64,000 bases of DNA from positions 36,890-100,889 of the forward strand of contig NZ_LCZJ02000030.1 of the NCBI RefSeq assembly GCF_001012825.1, read 5' to 3'. Numbering within the stretch: the first letter of the stretch is position 1; each line of letters starts with the position of its first letter. Positions 1-9,433 of the stretch are shown in pieces. Below the pieces are notes generated by a model. The model worked only from the letters and a program-made list of their open reading frames with translations, was not told the origin of the DNA and made no database searches. The position numbers and the translations under genes are program-made. This DNA is from Paenibacillus etheri. Its GTDB lineage: Bacteria > Bacillota > Bacilli > Paenibacillales > Paenibacillaceae.

Positions 1-48
1 AATCGCTTGATACAAGTTTACTTGCCGAACAAGGGTTAGCGTGTATTT
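1..48 (-). CDS. IS3-family transposase OrfB, first codons only (truncated by window)
   Basis: In the -1 frame relative to OrfA, the minus strand reads KYTLTLVRQVNLYQAI across 48-1. This overlaps the OrfA stop, which is the usual arrangement for programmed -1 frameshifting between orfA and orfB in IS3 elements. The catalytic DDE domain would lie left of position 1, so nothing can be said about its integrity. Confidence 0.4.
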
Positions 49-727
49 CGTCGCTTGATCTCCGCCAACTTTTTTGCGAAGTCATTCTCCATCTCTAGGT
101 ATTCATTTCGCGCTTCTAGCTCTTTAATCCGTAGCTGAAGACGTTCATGCTCCTCTAGCTCTTCTACAGGCTTTTTGCGACCTCGATTGTCCTGAAGAGC
201 CTCCTCACGGCCAGCTTGATATTTCCGAACCCATGCGTAAACTTGCTGATAAGATACACCGTATTTTTCAATCGCTTTCTGATAATCCAATCCATTAGCG
301 ATGGTATATTGTGTGCAATTTCAATCCGTTCTTCGAAAGTTGTTTTACGTCCTTTGTTCATATGAGATAGTCCTTTTCCTTTATGTGTAGGTTTCAATTC
401 TATCTCATTAGTATACTTGGTAATCCATTTCCCCAAAACACTTCTACTCGAAATACGATACTTCTTTGTCGCCTCTTCTACGGAGCAATGACCAGACATC
501 ACAGCGTTAACAGCAGCAAGTTTCAATTCCTTTAAGTATGTTTTCCATGTTCTTGATTCCTTCAACCCGTCCAAACCATCTGCTGTATATTTCCTGATCC
601 ATTCTCTGACCGTGTATGGACTAAGAGATAGCTGTTTTGCCTCATAGTTTGGATTTGACTTGTGCTCAAGGCACAACCGTACGACATGTAATTTTATTTC
701 TAAAGATGCTGGACTTCTTTTAGACAT
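36..727 (-). pseudogene. IS3-family transposase OrfA, frameshifted
   Basis: Two adjoining minus-strand frames together make one OrfA. The upstream part starts at 727 (MSKRSPASLEIK) and carries two helix-turn-helix repeats, with ...YTVREWIRKY and ...RSVLGKWITKY as recognition regions, up to GRKTTFEERIEIA. The downstream part, from about 305, continues IANGLDYQKAIEKYG...YAWVRKY and ends in a Leu/Glu-rich coiled coil of the type used for OrfA dimerisation. The frames join only if 2 nt are removed (or 1 nt added) near 305-322, inside an alternating CACAATATACC stretch. OrfA of this family binds the IS ends and is fused to OrfB by -1 frameshifting, so this copy probably makes no transposase unless the shift is a sequencing error. 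Confidence 0.75.
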
Positions 728-870
728 TAGAAAAACTCCCATCATTGTAGCAGTAGAAGTTTTTGTTTTTTCTACTGTCTACTATGATGGGAGCATATCA
801 GGATCCGGCGGCTTTATTTGTTTTCCAACACGAGTGCTAGCCTCAGTAAGGACTTTTGTAGCACTATTCG

Positions 871-2076
871 TTATTCTGCTGAACGCGCTGCTGCGATTTG
901 AGCATCCAGCTTGCGGGTCTTCACCAATACCGCTGCTACAAGCAGCATCACCCCATTAATCACAAACACCCAGCGAATCTGGATAAATGCCCCAAGTAAG
1001 CCACCTATAATAGGTCCGGCCATTGTCGCGAGTTGAGATGCCGCTTGATTGAGACCAAAAGCACGTCCGCGAAATCCGGGCTCAATCACTTGTACAATCA
1101 TTGCATTTACAGATGGAAGCACACCTGCATAGAACAAACCGTAGGCAAAACGAAGAATAGCGAATTCCACATACCCCGTAACAAAGAACTGCAGAATATT
1201 ACCGATACCTCCACCGATTAAACCAATGAACAAGATCATCCCGAAGCCCTTACGGCTTCCGATTCTCCCCCACTGTGGAGCCATTAGCACAGTAGCGATA
1301 CCCACAGCTGAGAATACAATTCCTGAGCTTAGTGAGGCGCTGCTTTTGGCGATTCCCATGTCTAGCAAATGTATCGGAATAAGCGGCTCCAGAATCATAA
1401 CAGAAAAGGTACTAATCCCCGCCAGCGATAGCAAAGTCATAAATGCGCGATTACTTCTCGCTTCCTTGATATCATCACTTACATGAGACCTCGGAGCCGA
1501 TCGGTCAAAGTTCTCCTCTTTAGCAAAGAAAGTAGCGATAAGCGCCGAAACAAGTACGATACCTGCTGAGAATAAAAAGGCAACCCGATTACTTGTGTAA
1601 AAACTTACTACACCGCCGATCAATGGACCAATGATACTGCCTGTTGCTCCGGCTGTAGACATAATACTCAGCGCATAACCGGTCTTATCCTCAGGTGTGT
1701 TCGTAGCCACCATGGCAATTGCAGCGGGAACAAATCCAGCAAGCAACCCTTGCAGTACGCGCACGATCAGAAAGACGTAAGGATCATGCACGAAGTAATT
1801 AATTAGATATAAGGCTGCCAAACTAAAGCCCGAACGAATAAGCATTGGCTTCCGACCGTATTTGTCGGCGAGGGAACCCCAGTAAGGAGATATTAAAGCG
1901 CTGGCTAGAAAGGTTATACCAAAACTAACCCCTGACCAAATTTCCAAATGATTCGTAACCCCAAGCTCGTCACTCAAAAAAATAGAGAGGAACGGAATAG
2001 AGATCGAATACGCCGTACTACAAAAAAAGACACCCACCCAAAGCACGATCAAGTTCCGTTTCCATGAAAAGCGCAT
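871..2076 (-). CDS. MFS drug/H+ antiporter (DHA1, MdtG-like)
   Basis: A 401-residue major facilitator protein with about twelve hydrophobic segments, predicted to export small molecules or drugs using the proton gradient. The motif-A loop after helix 2 is clear (WGSLADKYGRKPML), and the VLQGLLAGFVPA and GATGSIIGPLIGG regions match the 12-TM DHA1 exporters close to MdtG and its Bacillus relatives. The second half repeats the motif more weakly (WGRIGSRKGFG). The start at 2076 has a GGAAG ribosome binding site about 8 nt upstream. It is transcribed away from the cyclophilin gene; the IS lies about 75 bp beyond its stop. The substrate cannot be told from the sequence. Confidence 0.85.
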   Translation of the reverse strand: MRFSWKRNLIVLWVGVFFCSTAYSISIPFLSIFLSDELGVTNHLEIWSGVSFGITFLASALISPYWGSLADKYGRKPMLIRSGFSLAALYLINYFVHDPYVFLIVRVLQGLLAGFVPAAIAMVATNTPEDKTGYALSIMSTAGATGSIIGPLIGGVVSFYTSNRVAFLFSAGIVLVSALIATFFAKEENFDRSAPRSHVSDDIKEARSNRAFMTLLSLAGISTFSVMILEPLIPIHLLDMGIAKSSASLSSGIVFSAVGIATVLMAPQWGRIGSRKGFGMILFIGLIGGGIGNILQFFVTGYVEFAILRFAYGLFYAGVLPSVNAMIVQVIEPGFRGRAFGLNQAASQLATMAGPIIGGLLGAFIQIRWVFVINGVMLLVAAVLVKTRKLDAQIAAARSAE

Positions 2077-2172
2077 GATCTACACTTCCTTTCTTGATGT
2101 CCTCTTGGAAACATTCCTATTATTGTAAACCTCTTTGGAGGATGTGCCAATCCCACATGTCACAACTGACCT

Positions 2173-2202
2173 TTGCATGTAAAGGGACAAAGAGGTTATT
2201 AT
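2173..2202 (+). promoter_or_regulatory. possible sigma-A promoter for the cyclophilin gene
   Basis: TTGCAT (2173-2178) and TATTAT (2197-2202) are 18 bp apart and about 47 bp ahead of the GTG start. The -10 is good (5 of 6) but the -35 is weak (3 of 6). Confidence 0.35.
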
Positions 2203-2248
2203 GAGAAGTACCTACGAGATTATTCAAGAAAAAAGGAGAGATTGATTA

Positions 2249-2965
2249 GTGAAGTCTACACGAGCAAGATCTGCTATCCTAATGGTCATGTTATGCCTGG
2301 TGATGGTTATTGCAGCAGGTTGCGGTAATAAGCCTACCAATAACAATGCCAGTAGTAATAATGGAAGCAGCAGTGGCGCAGCAGGAAATAACGCAAGTAA
2401 TGAGACAAATCCTGGGGCTAACGAAGGACTTCCTTCAGCTACAGCAAGCCACCCCGTAGTGACTATTGAGATGGATAATGGAGGCATCATCAAAGCTGAG
2501 CTTTATCCTGAAGTTGCCCCTAACACTGTGAATAACTTCATCTCACTGATTCAAAAAGGATTTTATGACGGTACCATATTCCATAGAGTAATTCCTGACT
2601 TCATGATTCAGGGCGGTGACCCTGATGGTACAGGTATGGGTGGCCCAGGGTATAGTATCGCTGGAGAATTCTCGGGAAACGGGTTTACGAATAACCTGTT
2701 GCATACGGAAGGTGTTCTGTCCATGGCAAGATCGCAGGCTCCAGATTCTGCCGGTTCCCAATTCTTTATTATGGATGCAGCATACCCTAGTCTAGATGGA
2801 AGCTATGCCGCTTTTGGTAAAGTTACTGAAGGCATGGAAGTAGTTAAATCCATTGTTGGCTTGAAAAGAGACAGTTCAGATCGTCCGGAAGAGCCACCAG
2901 TGATGAAGAAAGTAACCGTCGACACACTGGGCGTCACTTACCCAGAACCGCAAAAAGTACAATAA
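2249..2965 (+). CDS. Cyclophilin-type peptidyl-prolyl isomerase, lipoprotein
   Basis: A 238-residue peptidyl-prolyl cis-trans isomerase, probably helping proteins fold outside the membrane. The GTG start at 2249 follows an AAAGGAGAG site. The N-terminus is a lipoprotein signal with lipobox IAAGC (Cys25), followed by an Asn/Ser/Gly-rich linker of about 45 residues. The cyclophilin domain spans roughly residues 70-235, with FHRVIPDFMIQGGDP, the GxGGPGY loop, GVLSMAR and SAGSQFFI, all core active-site elements. This lipid-anchored, linker-bearing form is common in Paenibacillus. It stands alone, with its own promoter region and a strong terminator after it. Confidence 0.9.
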   Translation: MKSTRARSAILMVMLCLVMVIAAGCGNKPTNNNASSNNGSSSGAAGNNASNETNPGANEGLPSATASHPVVTIEMDNGGIIKAELYPEVAPNTVNNFISLIQKGFYDGTIFHRVIPDFMIQGGDPDGTGMGGPGYSIAGEFSGNGFTNNLLHTEGVLSMARSQAPDSAGSQFFIMDAAYPSLDGSYAAFGKVTEGMEVVKSIVGLKRDSSDRPEEPPVMKKVTVDTLGVTYPEPQKVQ

Positions 2966-2970
2966 TAAAA

Positions 2971-3025
2971 AAACTCGGCAAGCTCCCACCCGAAAAGTAA
3001 TTCGGAGGGAATGCCGAGTTTTTTT
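2971..3025 (+). terminator. Rho-independent terminator after the cyclophilin gene
   Basis: AAACTCGGCA (2971-2980) pairs with TGCCGAGTTT (3012-3021), with extra pairing inside (CTCCC/GGAGG), and is followed by a run of T. Confidence 0.85.
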
Positions 3026-3077
3026 GAAATATATGAAAGTATAAGTTACACACTATACATTATCCTTATATCTCCCA

Positions 3078-3118
3078 TAAACGCTTACCGTCCTTTAGGG
3101 AAGCCGAAGGCGTTTTTG
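3078..3118. terminator. possible imperfect terminator hairpin
   Basis: AAACGC...TTTA...GGCGTTTTTG forms an imperfect stem between the cyclophilin and leucine dehydrogenase genes, which converge here. The better T-run is on the plus strand. It may serve both genes. Confidence 0.4.
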
Positions 3119-3151
3119 CTTGTGAAAGACTAATTAAAGTGCCTTTGCCAC

Positions 3152-4258
3152 TTATCCCCGTAGTGATCTTCTGCTAAGTGCATGTTGACCGTTACGCAGG
3201 AAAGTACTACGAGTATTTCTTAACAAGGATATCCGTTCCTCTGCAAGCTGATTTGCAGCGACAGAAGTAGGAATTCCGTTTAGACGTGAGATCTCTAGCA
3301 CACGGGTGATGTTATCGTAAATTTTTGAAACCTGCTTAAACGCACGCTCCTTATTATATCCATTCAGTTCATCCGCGATATTAATAACGCCACCAGCATT
3401 AATCACATAATCAGGAGCATACACAATGCCCATTTCGTGAAGAGTATCACCATGATAGGCCTCTTTTAACTGATTGTTGGCTGCACCTGCGATCACCTTC
3501 GCTTTAATTACCCTTAGGGACTCATCATTGATCGTTGCTCCGAGTGCGCATGGAGCATAGATATCACAGTCTGTACTGATAATATCTGCGGGATCGACGG
3601 CTTTGGCACCATAAGCCTCTACTGCGCGCCCCACAGCTTCTTTATGAATATCGGTTACAATAAGCTGAGCGCCCTCTTCATGAAGATGCTTGCACAGCGA
3701 AAAAGCCACGTTCCCAACGCCTTGAACGGCTACAGTCTTCCCTTCTAGCGAATCACTGCCAAATGCCGCTTTGGCCGCTGCCTTCATCCCTTGATATACG
3801 CCGTAAGCCGTAGCTGGTGAAGGATTGCCCGAGGAACCGTATGTAGGTGATGTACCTGTAACATAATCTGTCTCCTGATAGATTATGTTCATATCCTCTT
3901 CAGTTGTGCCTACATCCTCGGCTGTTATATAGCGTCCATTCAAGCCTTGTATGTATCTTCCAAAAGCACGGAACATAGCTTCGTTCTTATCCTTCTTGGG
4001 ATCTCCTATAATCACTGTTTTTCCACCGCCTAAATTTAGGCCGGATACTGCATTTTTGTACGTCATCCCTTTCGCTAATCGAAGCGCGTCAACAATCGCT
4101 GCCTCTTCTGTAGCATAGGTCCACATCCGTGTTCCACCCAGTGCGGGTCCTAATGTCGTGTCATGAATAGCGATGATGGCCTTTAATCCTGATGCTTTAT
4201 CCTGACAAAATAACAGTTCCTCGTAATCGTCCCGCTCCAATGCTGCAAACAATTCCAT
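3152..4258 (-). CDS. bcd: Leucine dehydrogenase
   Basis: A 368-residue NAD-dependent branched-chain amino acid dehydrogenase that reversibly deaminates leucine, valine and isoleucine to 2-oxo acids. This links amino acid breakdown to branched-chain fatty acid precursors. The N-terminal substrate domain has ALGGTRMW and GLNLGGGK, with the catalytic Lys; the NAD-binding Rossmann domain has [10 protein letters not shown] and LIVTDI. The sequence runs almost collinear with Bacillus leucine dehydrogenases, which is why I choose it over Glu or Phe dehydrogenase. The ATG at 4258 has an AGGGGA site. Unlike Bacillus subtilis bcd, it is not inside a ptb-buk-bkd operon here. Confidence 0.93.
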   Translation of the reverse strand: MELFAALERDDYEELLFCQDKASGLKAIIAIHDTTLGPALGGTRMWTYATEEAAIVDALRLAKGMTYKNAVSGLNLGGGKTVIIGDPKKDKNEAMFRAFGRYIQGLNGRYITAEDVGTTEEDMNIIYQETDYVTGTSPTYGSSGNPSPATAYGVYQGMKAAAKAAFGSDSLEGKTVAVQGVGNVAFSLCKHLHEEGAQLIVTDIHKEAVGRAVEAYGAKAVDPADIISTDCDIYAPCALGATINDESLRVIKAKVIAGAANNQLKEAYHGDTLHEMGIVYAPDYVINAGGVINIADELNGYNKERAFKQVSKIYDNITRVLEISRLNGIPTSVAANQLAEERISLLRNTRSTFLRNGQHALSRRSLRG

Positions 4259-4344
4259 TCTTAATATCCCCTGTCTCTTTGTTATATTCCATATGTTGGT
4301 TATTACGCTTACCTCTCAAAATATTGTAGCAGAATGCGTCGTAA

Positions 4345-4396
4345 AACAAAAAGAACCACGTCACCATCATATCTTCTAATGGATGACGTGGCTCTT
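4345..4396 (-). terminator. Terminator after ppaC
   Basis: On the minus strand AAGAGCCACGTCATCC pairs with GGTGACGTGGTTCTT and is followed by TTTTGTTTT. Confidence 0.8.
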
Positions 4397-4441
4397 ATAT
4401 GAATGCTACTGCACAGAATAGCGTGCAATTATCAAAATGCG

Positions 4442-5380
4442 TTACAGCTTAGCAATCGTCTCTGTAAGAACAGGTACGATTTGTGATTTGCGGGATACTA
4501 CACCTCTGAGAAGTGCTTTATTGTCATCAAGCTTCACGTTGTACGCCAATTCTACTGCACCTGCAACACGGCCCAAAGCCAGACCAACAGAATCGTTATT
4601 GAGGATATCTGTAACTACGAACAGGAACAGATCCAATTCTTTTTCATTTATAATGGCAGTAAGTGCTGTTTCCAGTTCAGCTTGTTTGGAGAGAACATCA
4701 TTAACATCCACTGCATTTACTTGAGCGATTTCGACTTTGTATGCACCCATTTTGAATTCCTTAGCATCCAAGGAGATCAGTTGAGCGATACTCTTGTCGC
4801 TAAGATCAGCGCCAGCTTTCAGCATGTCGAGACCGTAGCTTTCTGCATCTACACCAGCGATTTCAGCAAGCTCGCGTGCAGCAGCTACATCTTCTGCTGT
4901 GCAAGTTGGTGATTTAAACAGCAAGGAATCAGAAATGATCGCAGACAGCATCAATCCGGCGATTTCTTTAGGGATAGCAACGCCGTTTTCTTTATACAAC
5001 TTGTTAAGAATAGTAGCTGTACAGCCAACTGGCTCAGCACGATAGTATAACGGATGTGCGGTCTCAAAGTTTGCGATCCGGTGATGGTCGATAACTTCAA
5101 TCACACGCACTTGATCAATGTCATTTGCGCTTTGTTGACGTTCATTATGGTCAACAAGAATAACCTGATTTGCTTCACCAGCCACGTTCTCTACCAGACG
5201 AGGAGCGGCTACTTCGAAATGGTCAAGCGCAAATTGCGTTTCACCACTAACGTCACCCAGACGAACGGCCTCAGCATCCCAGCCCAATTCCTTTTTGAGT
5301 GCAGCATAAGCAATTGCAGAACAAATGGTATCCGTATCCGGATTTTTGTGTCCAAAAACCAAAGTTTTTTCCATTTCCAA
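4442..5380 (-). CDS. ppaC: Manganese-dependent inorganic pyrophosphatase (family II)
   Basis: A 312-residue cytoplasmic DHH-family pyrophosphatase that hydrolyses PPi to two phosphates and so pulls biosynthetic reactions forward. Metal-binding motifs are all present: [13 protein letters not shown] near the N-terminus, the LVDHNE aspartate around residue 75, and the DHHR triad near residue 97. The C-terminal DHHA2 domain closes the active site; an RKSQIVP motif near the end matches the family's phosphate-binding SRKKQ-type element. The length is typical and no CBS insert is present. The start has a perfect AAGGAGA site. It is a single-gene unit. Confidence 0.95.
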   Translation of the reverse strand: MEMEKTLVFGHKNPDTDTICSAIAYAALKKELGWDAEAVRLGDVSGETQFALDHFEVAAPRLVENVAGEANQVILVDHNERQQSANDIDQVRVIEVIDHHRIANFETAHPLYYRAEPVGCTATILNKLYKENGVAIPKEIAGLMLSAIISDSLLFKSPTCTAEDVAAARELAEIAGVDAESYGLDMLKAGADLSDKSIAQLISLDAKEFKMGAYKVEIAQVNAVDVNDVLSKQAELETALTAIINEKELDLFLFVVTDILNNDSVGLALGRVAGAVELAYNVKLDDNKALLRGVVSRKSQIVPVLTETIAKL

Positions 5381-5482
5381 TCTCCTTACTATGTTTTAGT
5401 GAGATTAATATACCATACATTGATAGCGGCTTCCAGATTGTGCAGTTTGAAAAATGTTTTATCGCAATCCTATTAGCCTATT

Positions 5483-6289
5483 CTAAGGTTGTTCACGCCT
5501 AGTCTTTGGAAGCGGATCTGGTTTGGCCTCACCATGCAGTGGCTCATTATCCGAGAAAAGATCCGGATTTACCTTCAACATCTGACTTAGAATATTCGTC
5601 GTTTCTAGCGCCCCACACACCCTAACCAGCGCATCTCCGAAATTCCCCTTACGCATTGCACCGCCTTCTTCAAGCTCACGTTCCACTTTCCAAAAATGCT
5701 CTGACCACGAGAGACCACAGTGTCTGCGCGAAGGTACCATAATTCCATCACCATCTGGTGTTATCGTATACAGCTCTTCATGACTATCTGTCATTCTACC
5801 CGGAATATCCACCCACTCTTCGATCCCGTGAATGAACGTATTCCGCCGAAGATCGACACCCAGCAGTACAATTTCCGCCTTCCGATCAAACAGCTTGCCC
5901 CACGCTGAACCACGGGCGCACGGCGTATCCCAGCGTTCATCCCCCATAGTGAATTCCTCAGCATCTGCACCTAAAGCCGCTACAGAATGCGTCGGATGCC
6001 AAGAGCGAACAACGCCTGGACGTTTACGGAACAACTCCGGTAATATACCTACACAAGATGGGGAATCTTGAACAGAGAACCGCGGATTATCTGCATTAAT
6101 ATATGCCCATGTATGAGTTGGCAAAACAAGCAGCCCGTCCTTCATATATTCACTGAGCACATCCAGCACCGTGTTCGCGCCTCCATCTACTTCCCCAATG
6201 CTTTTTAATGAGGAGTGGACCAGAATGGTTCCGTGTGGATCAAGCTTAAGTTCCTGCAATTGTTTCATCAAGCTAGTCGTTGTGTGCAT
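5483..6289 (-). CDS. Aminoglycoside N(3)-acetyltransferase family protein (YokD-like)
   Basis: A 268-residue member of the AAC(3)/YokD family, which transfers acetyl from acetyl-CoA to amine acceptors. Supporting motifs are TILVHSSLKSIGEV at the N-terminus, GLLVLPTHTWAY, the RSWHPTHSVAALG region with its conserved His, and DTPCARGSAWGKL followed by ILLLGV-type and HGIEE segments. Clinical AAC(3) enzymes give aminoglycoside resistance, but chromosomal Bacillota members often have no shown resistance role, so the substrate is open. A strong AAGGAGAG site precedes the ATG at 6289. It follows ppaC upstream of a 100-bp gap and is probably its own unit. Confidence 0.85.
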   Translation of the reverse strand: MHTTTSLMKQLQELKLDPHGTILVHSSLKSIGEVDGGANTVLDVLSEYMKDGLLVLPTHTWAYINADNPRFSVQDSPSCVGILPELFRKRPGVVRSWHPTHSVAALGADAEEFTMGDERWDTPCARGSAWGKLFDRKAEIVLLGVDLRRNTFIHGIEEWVDIPGRMTDSHEELYTITPDGDGIMVPSRRHCGLSWSEHFWKVERELEEGGAMRKGNFGDALVRVCGALETTNILSQMLKVNPDLFSDNEPLHGEAKPDPLPKTRREQP

Positions 6290-6453
6290 TGTACGCTCTC
6301 CTTATGTATGGATTAGATTTTGCGAAACCTAAATCTCTACTTGCAAAAACCGCAATTCACTATTAAAATTATAGCAACTTAATAATACTCACTAAATTCC
6401 CATCATTAATAATACAACTCGCTCACAATAAGCATTACACGGAGGTAATTACC

Positions 6454-7430
6454 ATGAGTTTAACATTAAAAGGACTTCACCATGTATCAGCTATTACAGG
6501 CAAGGCACAAGAGAACTTCAAGTTCTACACAGAAGTACTAGGACTGCGCCTCATTAAAAAAACAGTAAATCAGGATGATATTTCAGTGTATCATTTATTC
6601 TATGGGGATGAGAAGGGCAATCCCGGAACCGAATTAACTTTCTTCGAACTCCCAATGGCCGGACGCAATCGTGAAGGGAATAACAGTATTTCAGCCCTTT
6701 CACTACGAGTACCGAACGATAACGCACTTACCTATTGGGAGCAGCGCTTCACTGAGCTTAACGTAGAGCATGGAACGATTCAAACACTCGGTGGTCGCCA
6801 GACTTTAGCCTTCCGCGATCACGAAGGGCAACGTTTCATTCTAGTATCCGACGAAAATGATATTGGTGTTGCCGGCGGCATCCCTTGGGCTAAAAGCCCG
6901 GTACCCGCTGAGTATGGAATTGTTGGTCTAGGTCCCGACATCTTACTGTTGAAAGTGCAGAGCATACAGCGGTAGTACTGGAGCAATTGCTTGGCTTCCG
7001 CCGCAAAGGCACTTATCCTTCAACGGTAACGGGCCGGCCAGATGTGATTGTATTCGAGACTGGAGAAGGTGGATCGGGCGCTGAGGTTCATCTGGAGGAA
7101 CGTAATGATCTAGATCAGGAGCATTTGGGACGAGGTGGTGTGCACCATGTCGCATTCCGCGTGAATAACGAGGAGGAATTAAAGCAGTGGATCGAGCATA
7201 TTCGCACAGCTCAGCTTCCTAACTCCGGATTCGTGGATCGTTTCTACTTCCGCTCCCTTTATTTCCGTGAGCCTAACGGTATTCTTTTTGAACTGGCTAC
7301 TGACGGACCCGGATTTGCTACTGATGAACCGATGGAAAGTCTAGGCGAATCCCTTGCCTTGCCACCTTTTCTGGAATCAAAGCGTGAGCAAATCGAAGCT
7401 TATCTTAAACCGCTGGATACTCGTCAGTAA
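6454..7430 (+). pseudogene. Ring-cleaving dioxygenase (MhqA/MhqO-type, glyoxalase fold), frameshifted
   Basis: Two plus-strand frames, 6454-6975 and 6987-7430, make one protein of about 325 residues when joined. The first half begins SLTLKGLHHVSAITG with the His that ligates the metal and carries one vicinal-oxygen-chelate module. Its frame breaks after YGIVGLGP near 6930-6945, where one base seems lost. The correct continuation, LTVESAEHTAVVLEQLLGF, is found in the next frame. The second module has GRGGVHHVAFRV (metal His) and YFREPNGILFELATDGPGF (metal Glu), as in MhqA/MhqE/MhqO-type hydroquinone dioxygenases that protect against quinones. A true indel kills the gene; a sequencing error would restore it. 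Confidence 0.85.
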
Positions 7431-7455
7431 GATTATTCTTCAGTTCATATAATAA

Positions 7456-7490
7456 AAGGTGTGAGTCGCTTATGCGCTCACACCTTATTT
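7456..7490. terminator. Bidirectional terminator
   Basis: AAGGTGTGAG (7456-7465) pairs with CTCACACCTT (7477-7486), with T-rich flanks on both strands. It separates the convergent dioxygenase and HAD genes. Confidence 0.85.
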
Positions 7491-7503
7491 TATATATTAA
7501 AGA

Positions 7504-8196
7504 TTAGCTGTCTTCCCCTACAATGTCTAATAGCTCGGATAGGCTTCGAATTTCATATTTCGGTTGAACACCCGACGTGTTCTCCTTACCAAGCGGGTTG
7601 AACCAACAGGTATCGATCCCATAATTGATTCCGCCTTGAATATCAGAGGTTAAGGAGTCACCTACAATCAGTACTCTTTCCTTATCCGAAATCCCCAATT
7701 TGGCAAAAGCATAATCAAAAATCCCTGTCTCCGGCTTCTGACAACCGGCCTCCTCTGAAATAATGATCTGCTCAAATGTTTCTCTAAGCGGTGATCCTTG
7801 GATTCTGGAAGTCTGCACTTCCTTAATTCCGTTCGTAATGATGGCCAGTCGGCAGCCCGCAAGCTCCCCGCACAACTCAATCGCTCCCTGAATCAGAAAG
7901 GTTCCTTCGCCTAAGAAACGTAGATACGTTTCACTAAATGCATTAGGATCTAGCTCCAGCGCATTCGCAGTAAATAACCGATTAAACCGTTCCACACGTA
8001 ATGCCGCTGAACTAACCTTCCCTTGCTCCAAATCCCGCCACAGTGCATGATTTATCTCCTGATAACTGGCAGCATAATCCTCTGCACCTGTGGGCATCCC
8101 AAAGTGTAGAAATGCGTTAGATAGCGCGTGACTTTCTGCCATTCCGTAATCAAACAGTGTATCGTCGGCATCAAATAAAATAACGTCGTATTTCAT
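7504..8196 (-). CDS. HAD-family 5'-nucleotidase, YjjG/YfnB-like
   Basis: A cytoplasmic haloacid-dehalogenase-fold phosphatase of about 230 residues. Motif I is FDADDTLFDY, motif II is AIITNG, motif III Lys lies in GCQKPETGIF, and motif IV is VLIVGDSLTSDIQGG. The overall form and the IDTCWFNP ending match the YjjG subgroup, which dephosphorylates nucleoside monophosphates including noncanonical pyrimidines (house-cleaning). I place the start at ATG 8196, which has GGGGG about 5 nt upstream, instead of the in-frame TTG at 8208. It is divergent from tagO. Confidence 0.85.
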   Translation of the reverse strand: MKYDVILFDADDTLFDYGMAESHALSNAFLHFGMPTGAEDYAASYQEINHALWRDLEQGKVSSAALRVERFNRLFTANALELDPNAFSETYLRFLGEGTFLIQGAIELCGELAGCRLAIITNGIKEVQTSRIQGSPLRETFEQIIISEEAGCQKPETGIFDYAFAKLGISDKERVLIVGDSLTSDIQGGINYGIDTCWFNPLGKENTSGVQPKYEIRSLSELLDIVGEDS

Positions 8197-8234
8197 AATA
8201 TCCCCCAAAACTCTTTTCTCAAAAAGGTACTACA

Positions 8235-9299
8235 GTGATACAATCAAGTCAACTTATCAGTCAGACGACAAAAATTTACTTTTTTAAGGTAGTTTTAAGC
8301 GAACTGTGTTATTTTAAAAAGAAAACGGTGGTGAGCGTCATATTATACGTTTTATCCTTTCTAATGTCTTTTTCTATCGTATACTTTCTAATTCCGCCGC
8401 TCGGCAGACTAGCTTTCCGACTTGATTTTGTGGACAAGCCTCGTCAAGATGTTGAGCGTAAAATTCATAGAGAACCCATACCGCTTACGGCCAGTTACGC
8501 TATATTCATCGGATTCTTCATAACTTATCTGGTATTTGCCCGTGAATTCTCCATGGAGACAGTCGCACTGTTTGCAGGGGGTGTACTGCTGCTGACCATA
8601 GGCACCATAGATGACTGGTACAAAACAAAGGGCAAAGACTTCCCAGCGCTACCTAAAATGATTGTTCAGGTTAGTGCAGCTGTTCTTGTTTATCTTTCAG
8701 GTAATGCATTTACCGGATTCTACAACCCCTTCTCTGGGGATTATATCGTTCTTCCCGTTGTATTACAGTTTCTATTGACGATTATCTGGATCTTCGGTGT
8801 AACAACTGTCATTAACTTCTCGGATGGTATGGATGGTTTGGCTGGCGCCTTAACTGCTATTTCAGCCATAACACTATTTATTGTCGCATTAACTAAGGGG
8901 CAATCCTCTTCTGCGATTATGGCGATTGCGCTCGTCGGTGTCACCATTGCTTATCTACGCTATAACAAACCGCCTGCCAAGATCTTCATGGGCGACGCCG
9001 GGGCAACCTTTCTCGGCTTCATTCTTGCGGTAATAGCACTCGACGGCGCGTTTAAGCAAGCCACAGCACTGTCGCTGTTCATCCCGATTCTGGCGCTTGG
9101 CGTTCCGATCTTCGACAATATTTTTGTCGTCGTCAAACGCTTCATTCAAGGCAAGTCCATTTATCAGGCCGACGCTACCCAGGCTCATTACCGCCTGCTC
9201 CGTGCAGGTCTGAGCCAAAAGCAAGTCGTTGCCGTGTTATGCTTGATCAGCGTTTGTCTATCCTTATCCTCTATCATTCTATTGCTGATCGAGACTTGA
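8235..9299 (+). CDS. tagO: Undecaprenyl-phosphate GlcNAc-1-phosphate transferase (TagO/WecA/MraY family)
   Basis: A membrane enzyme that moves GlcNAc-1-phosphate onto undecaprenyl phosphate, the first step of teichoic acid or other secondary cell-wall polymers. About ten to eleven hydrophobic segments are visible. Active-site motifs are VDKP...RKIHREPIP near the N-terminus, TIDDWYKTKG (the Asp-Asp pair), NFSDGMDGLAG, and KIFMGDAGATFLGF. The frame is open from GTG 8235, but family members begin shortly before the first membrane helix, so GTG 8328 or 8331 may be the true start. Neither has a strong ribosome binding site, while the site before 8235 (AAAAAGG) is only fair. Confidence 0.88.
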   Translation: MIQSSQLISQTTKIYFFKVVLSELCYFKKKTVVSVILYVLSFLMSFSIVYFLIPPLGRLAFRLDFVDKPRQDVERKIHREPIPLTASYAIFIGFFITYLVFAREFSMETVALFAGGVLLLTIGTIDDWYKTKGKDFPALPKMIVQVSAAVLVYLSGNAFTGFYNPFSGDYIVLPVVLQFLLTIIWIFGVTTVINFSDGMDGLAGALTAISAITLFIVALTKGQSSSAIMAIALVGVTIAYLRYNKPPAKIFMGDAGATFLGFILAVIALDGAFKQATALSLFIPILALGVPIFDNIFVVVKRFIQGKSIYQADATQAHYRLLRAGLSQKQVVAVLCLISVCLSLSSIILLLIET

Positions 9300-9360
9300 T
9301 GTATTATTTGCGAATTAGTGCCGTACAAGAGCAATCTCATCGACTAGTCCATTGAAGTAA

Positions 9361-9402
9361 TAAAAACGAGCAAGTTTCCAATACGGAGACTTGCTCGTTT
9401 CT
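9361..9402. terminator. Bidirectional terminator between tagO and mug
   Basis: ACGAGCAAGT (9366-9375) pairs with ACTTGCTCGT (9389-9398). T-runs follow on both strands, the stronger on the minus strand. Confidence 0.85.
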
Positions 9403-9433
9403 TGTTTGATGCTAAGCATCCAAACATATCATC

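Larger units (their letters stand above)
1..795 (-). mobile_element. IS3-family insertion sequence, 5' part (cut by window edge)
   Basis: The element is read on the minus strand. Its 5' terminus is probably at 795, where the minus strand begins TGCTCCCATCATAG, in line with the TG...CA ends of IS3-family elements. Just inside the end, 736-758 and 770-792 form an inverted repeat around a T-rich loop. This hairpin may block read-in transcription, as in other insertion sequences. Inside lie a frameshifted orfA and the first codons of orfB in the -1 frame; the rest of orfB and the other end lie left of position 1. No target duplication can be checked because only one end is visible. The MFS gene that follows ends at 871 and appears undamaged. 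Confidence 0.75.

Noticed and set aside
1033-1221. 62-residue plus-strand frame within the MFS gene
   Set aside because: Shadow of the transporter on the other strand, without start signals.
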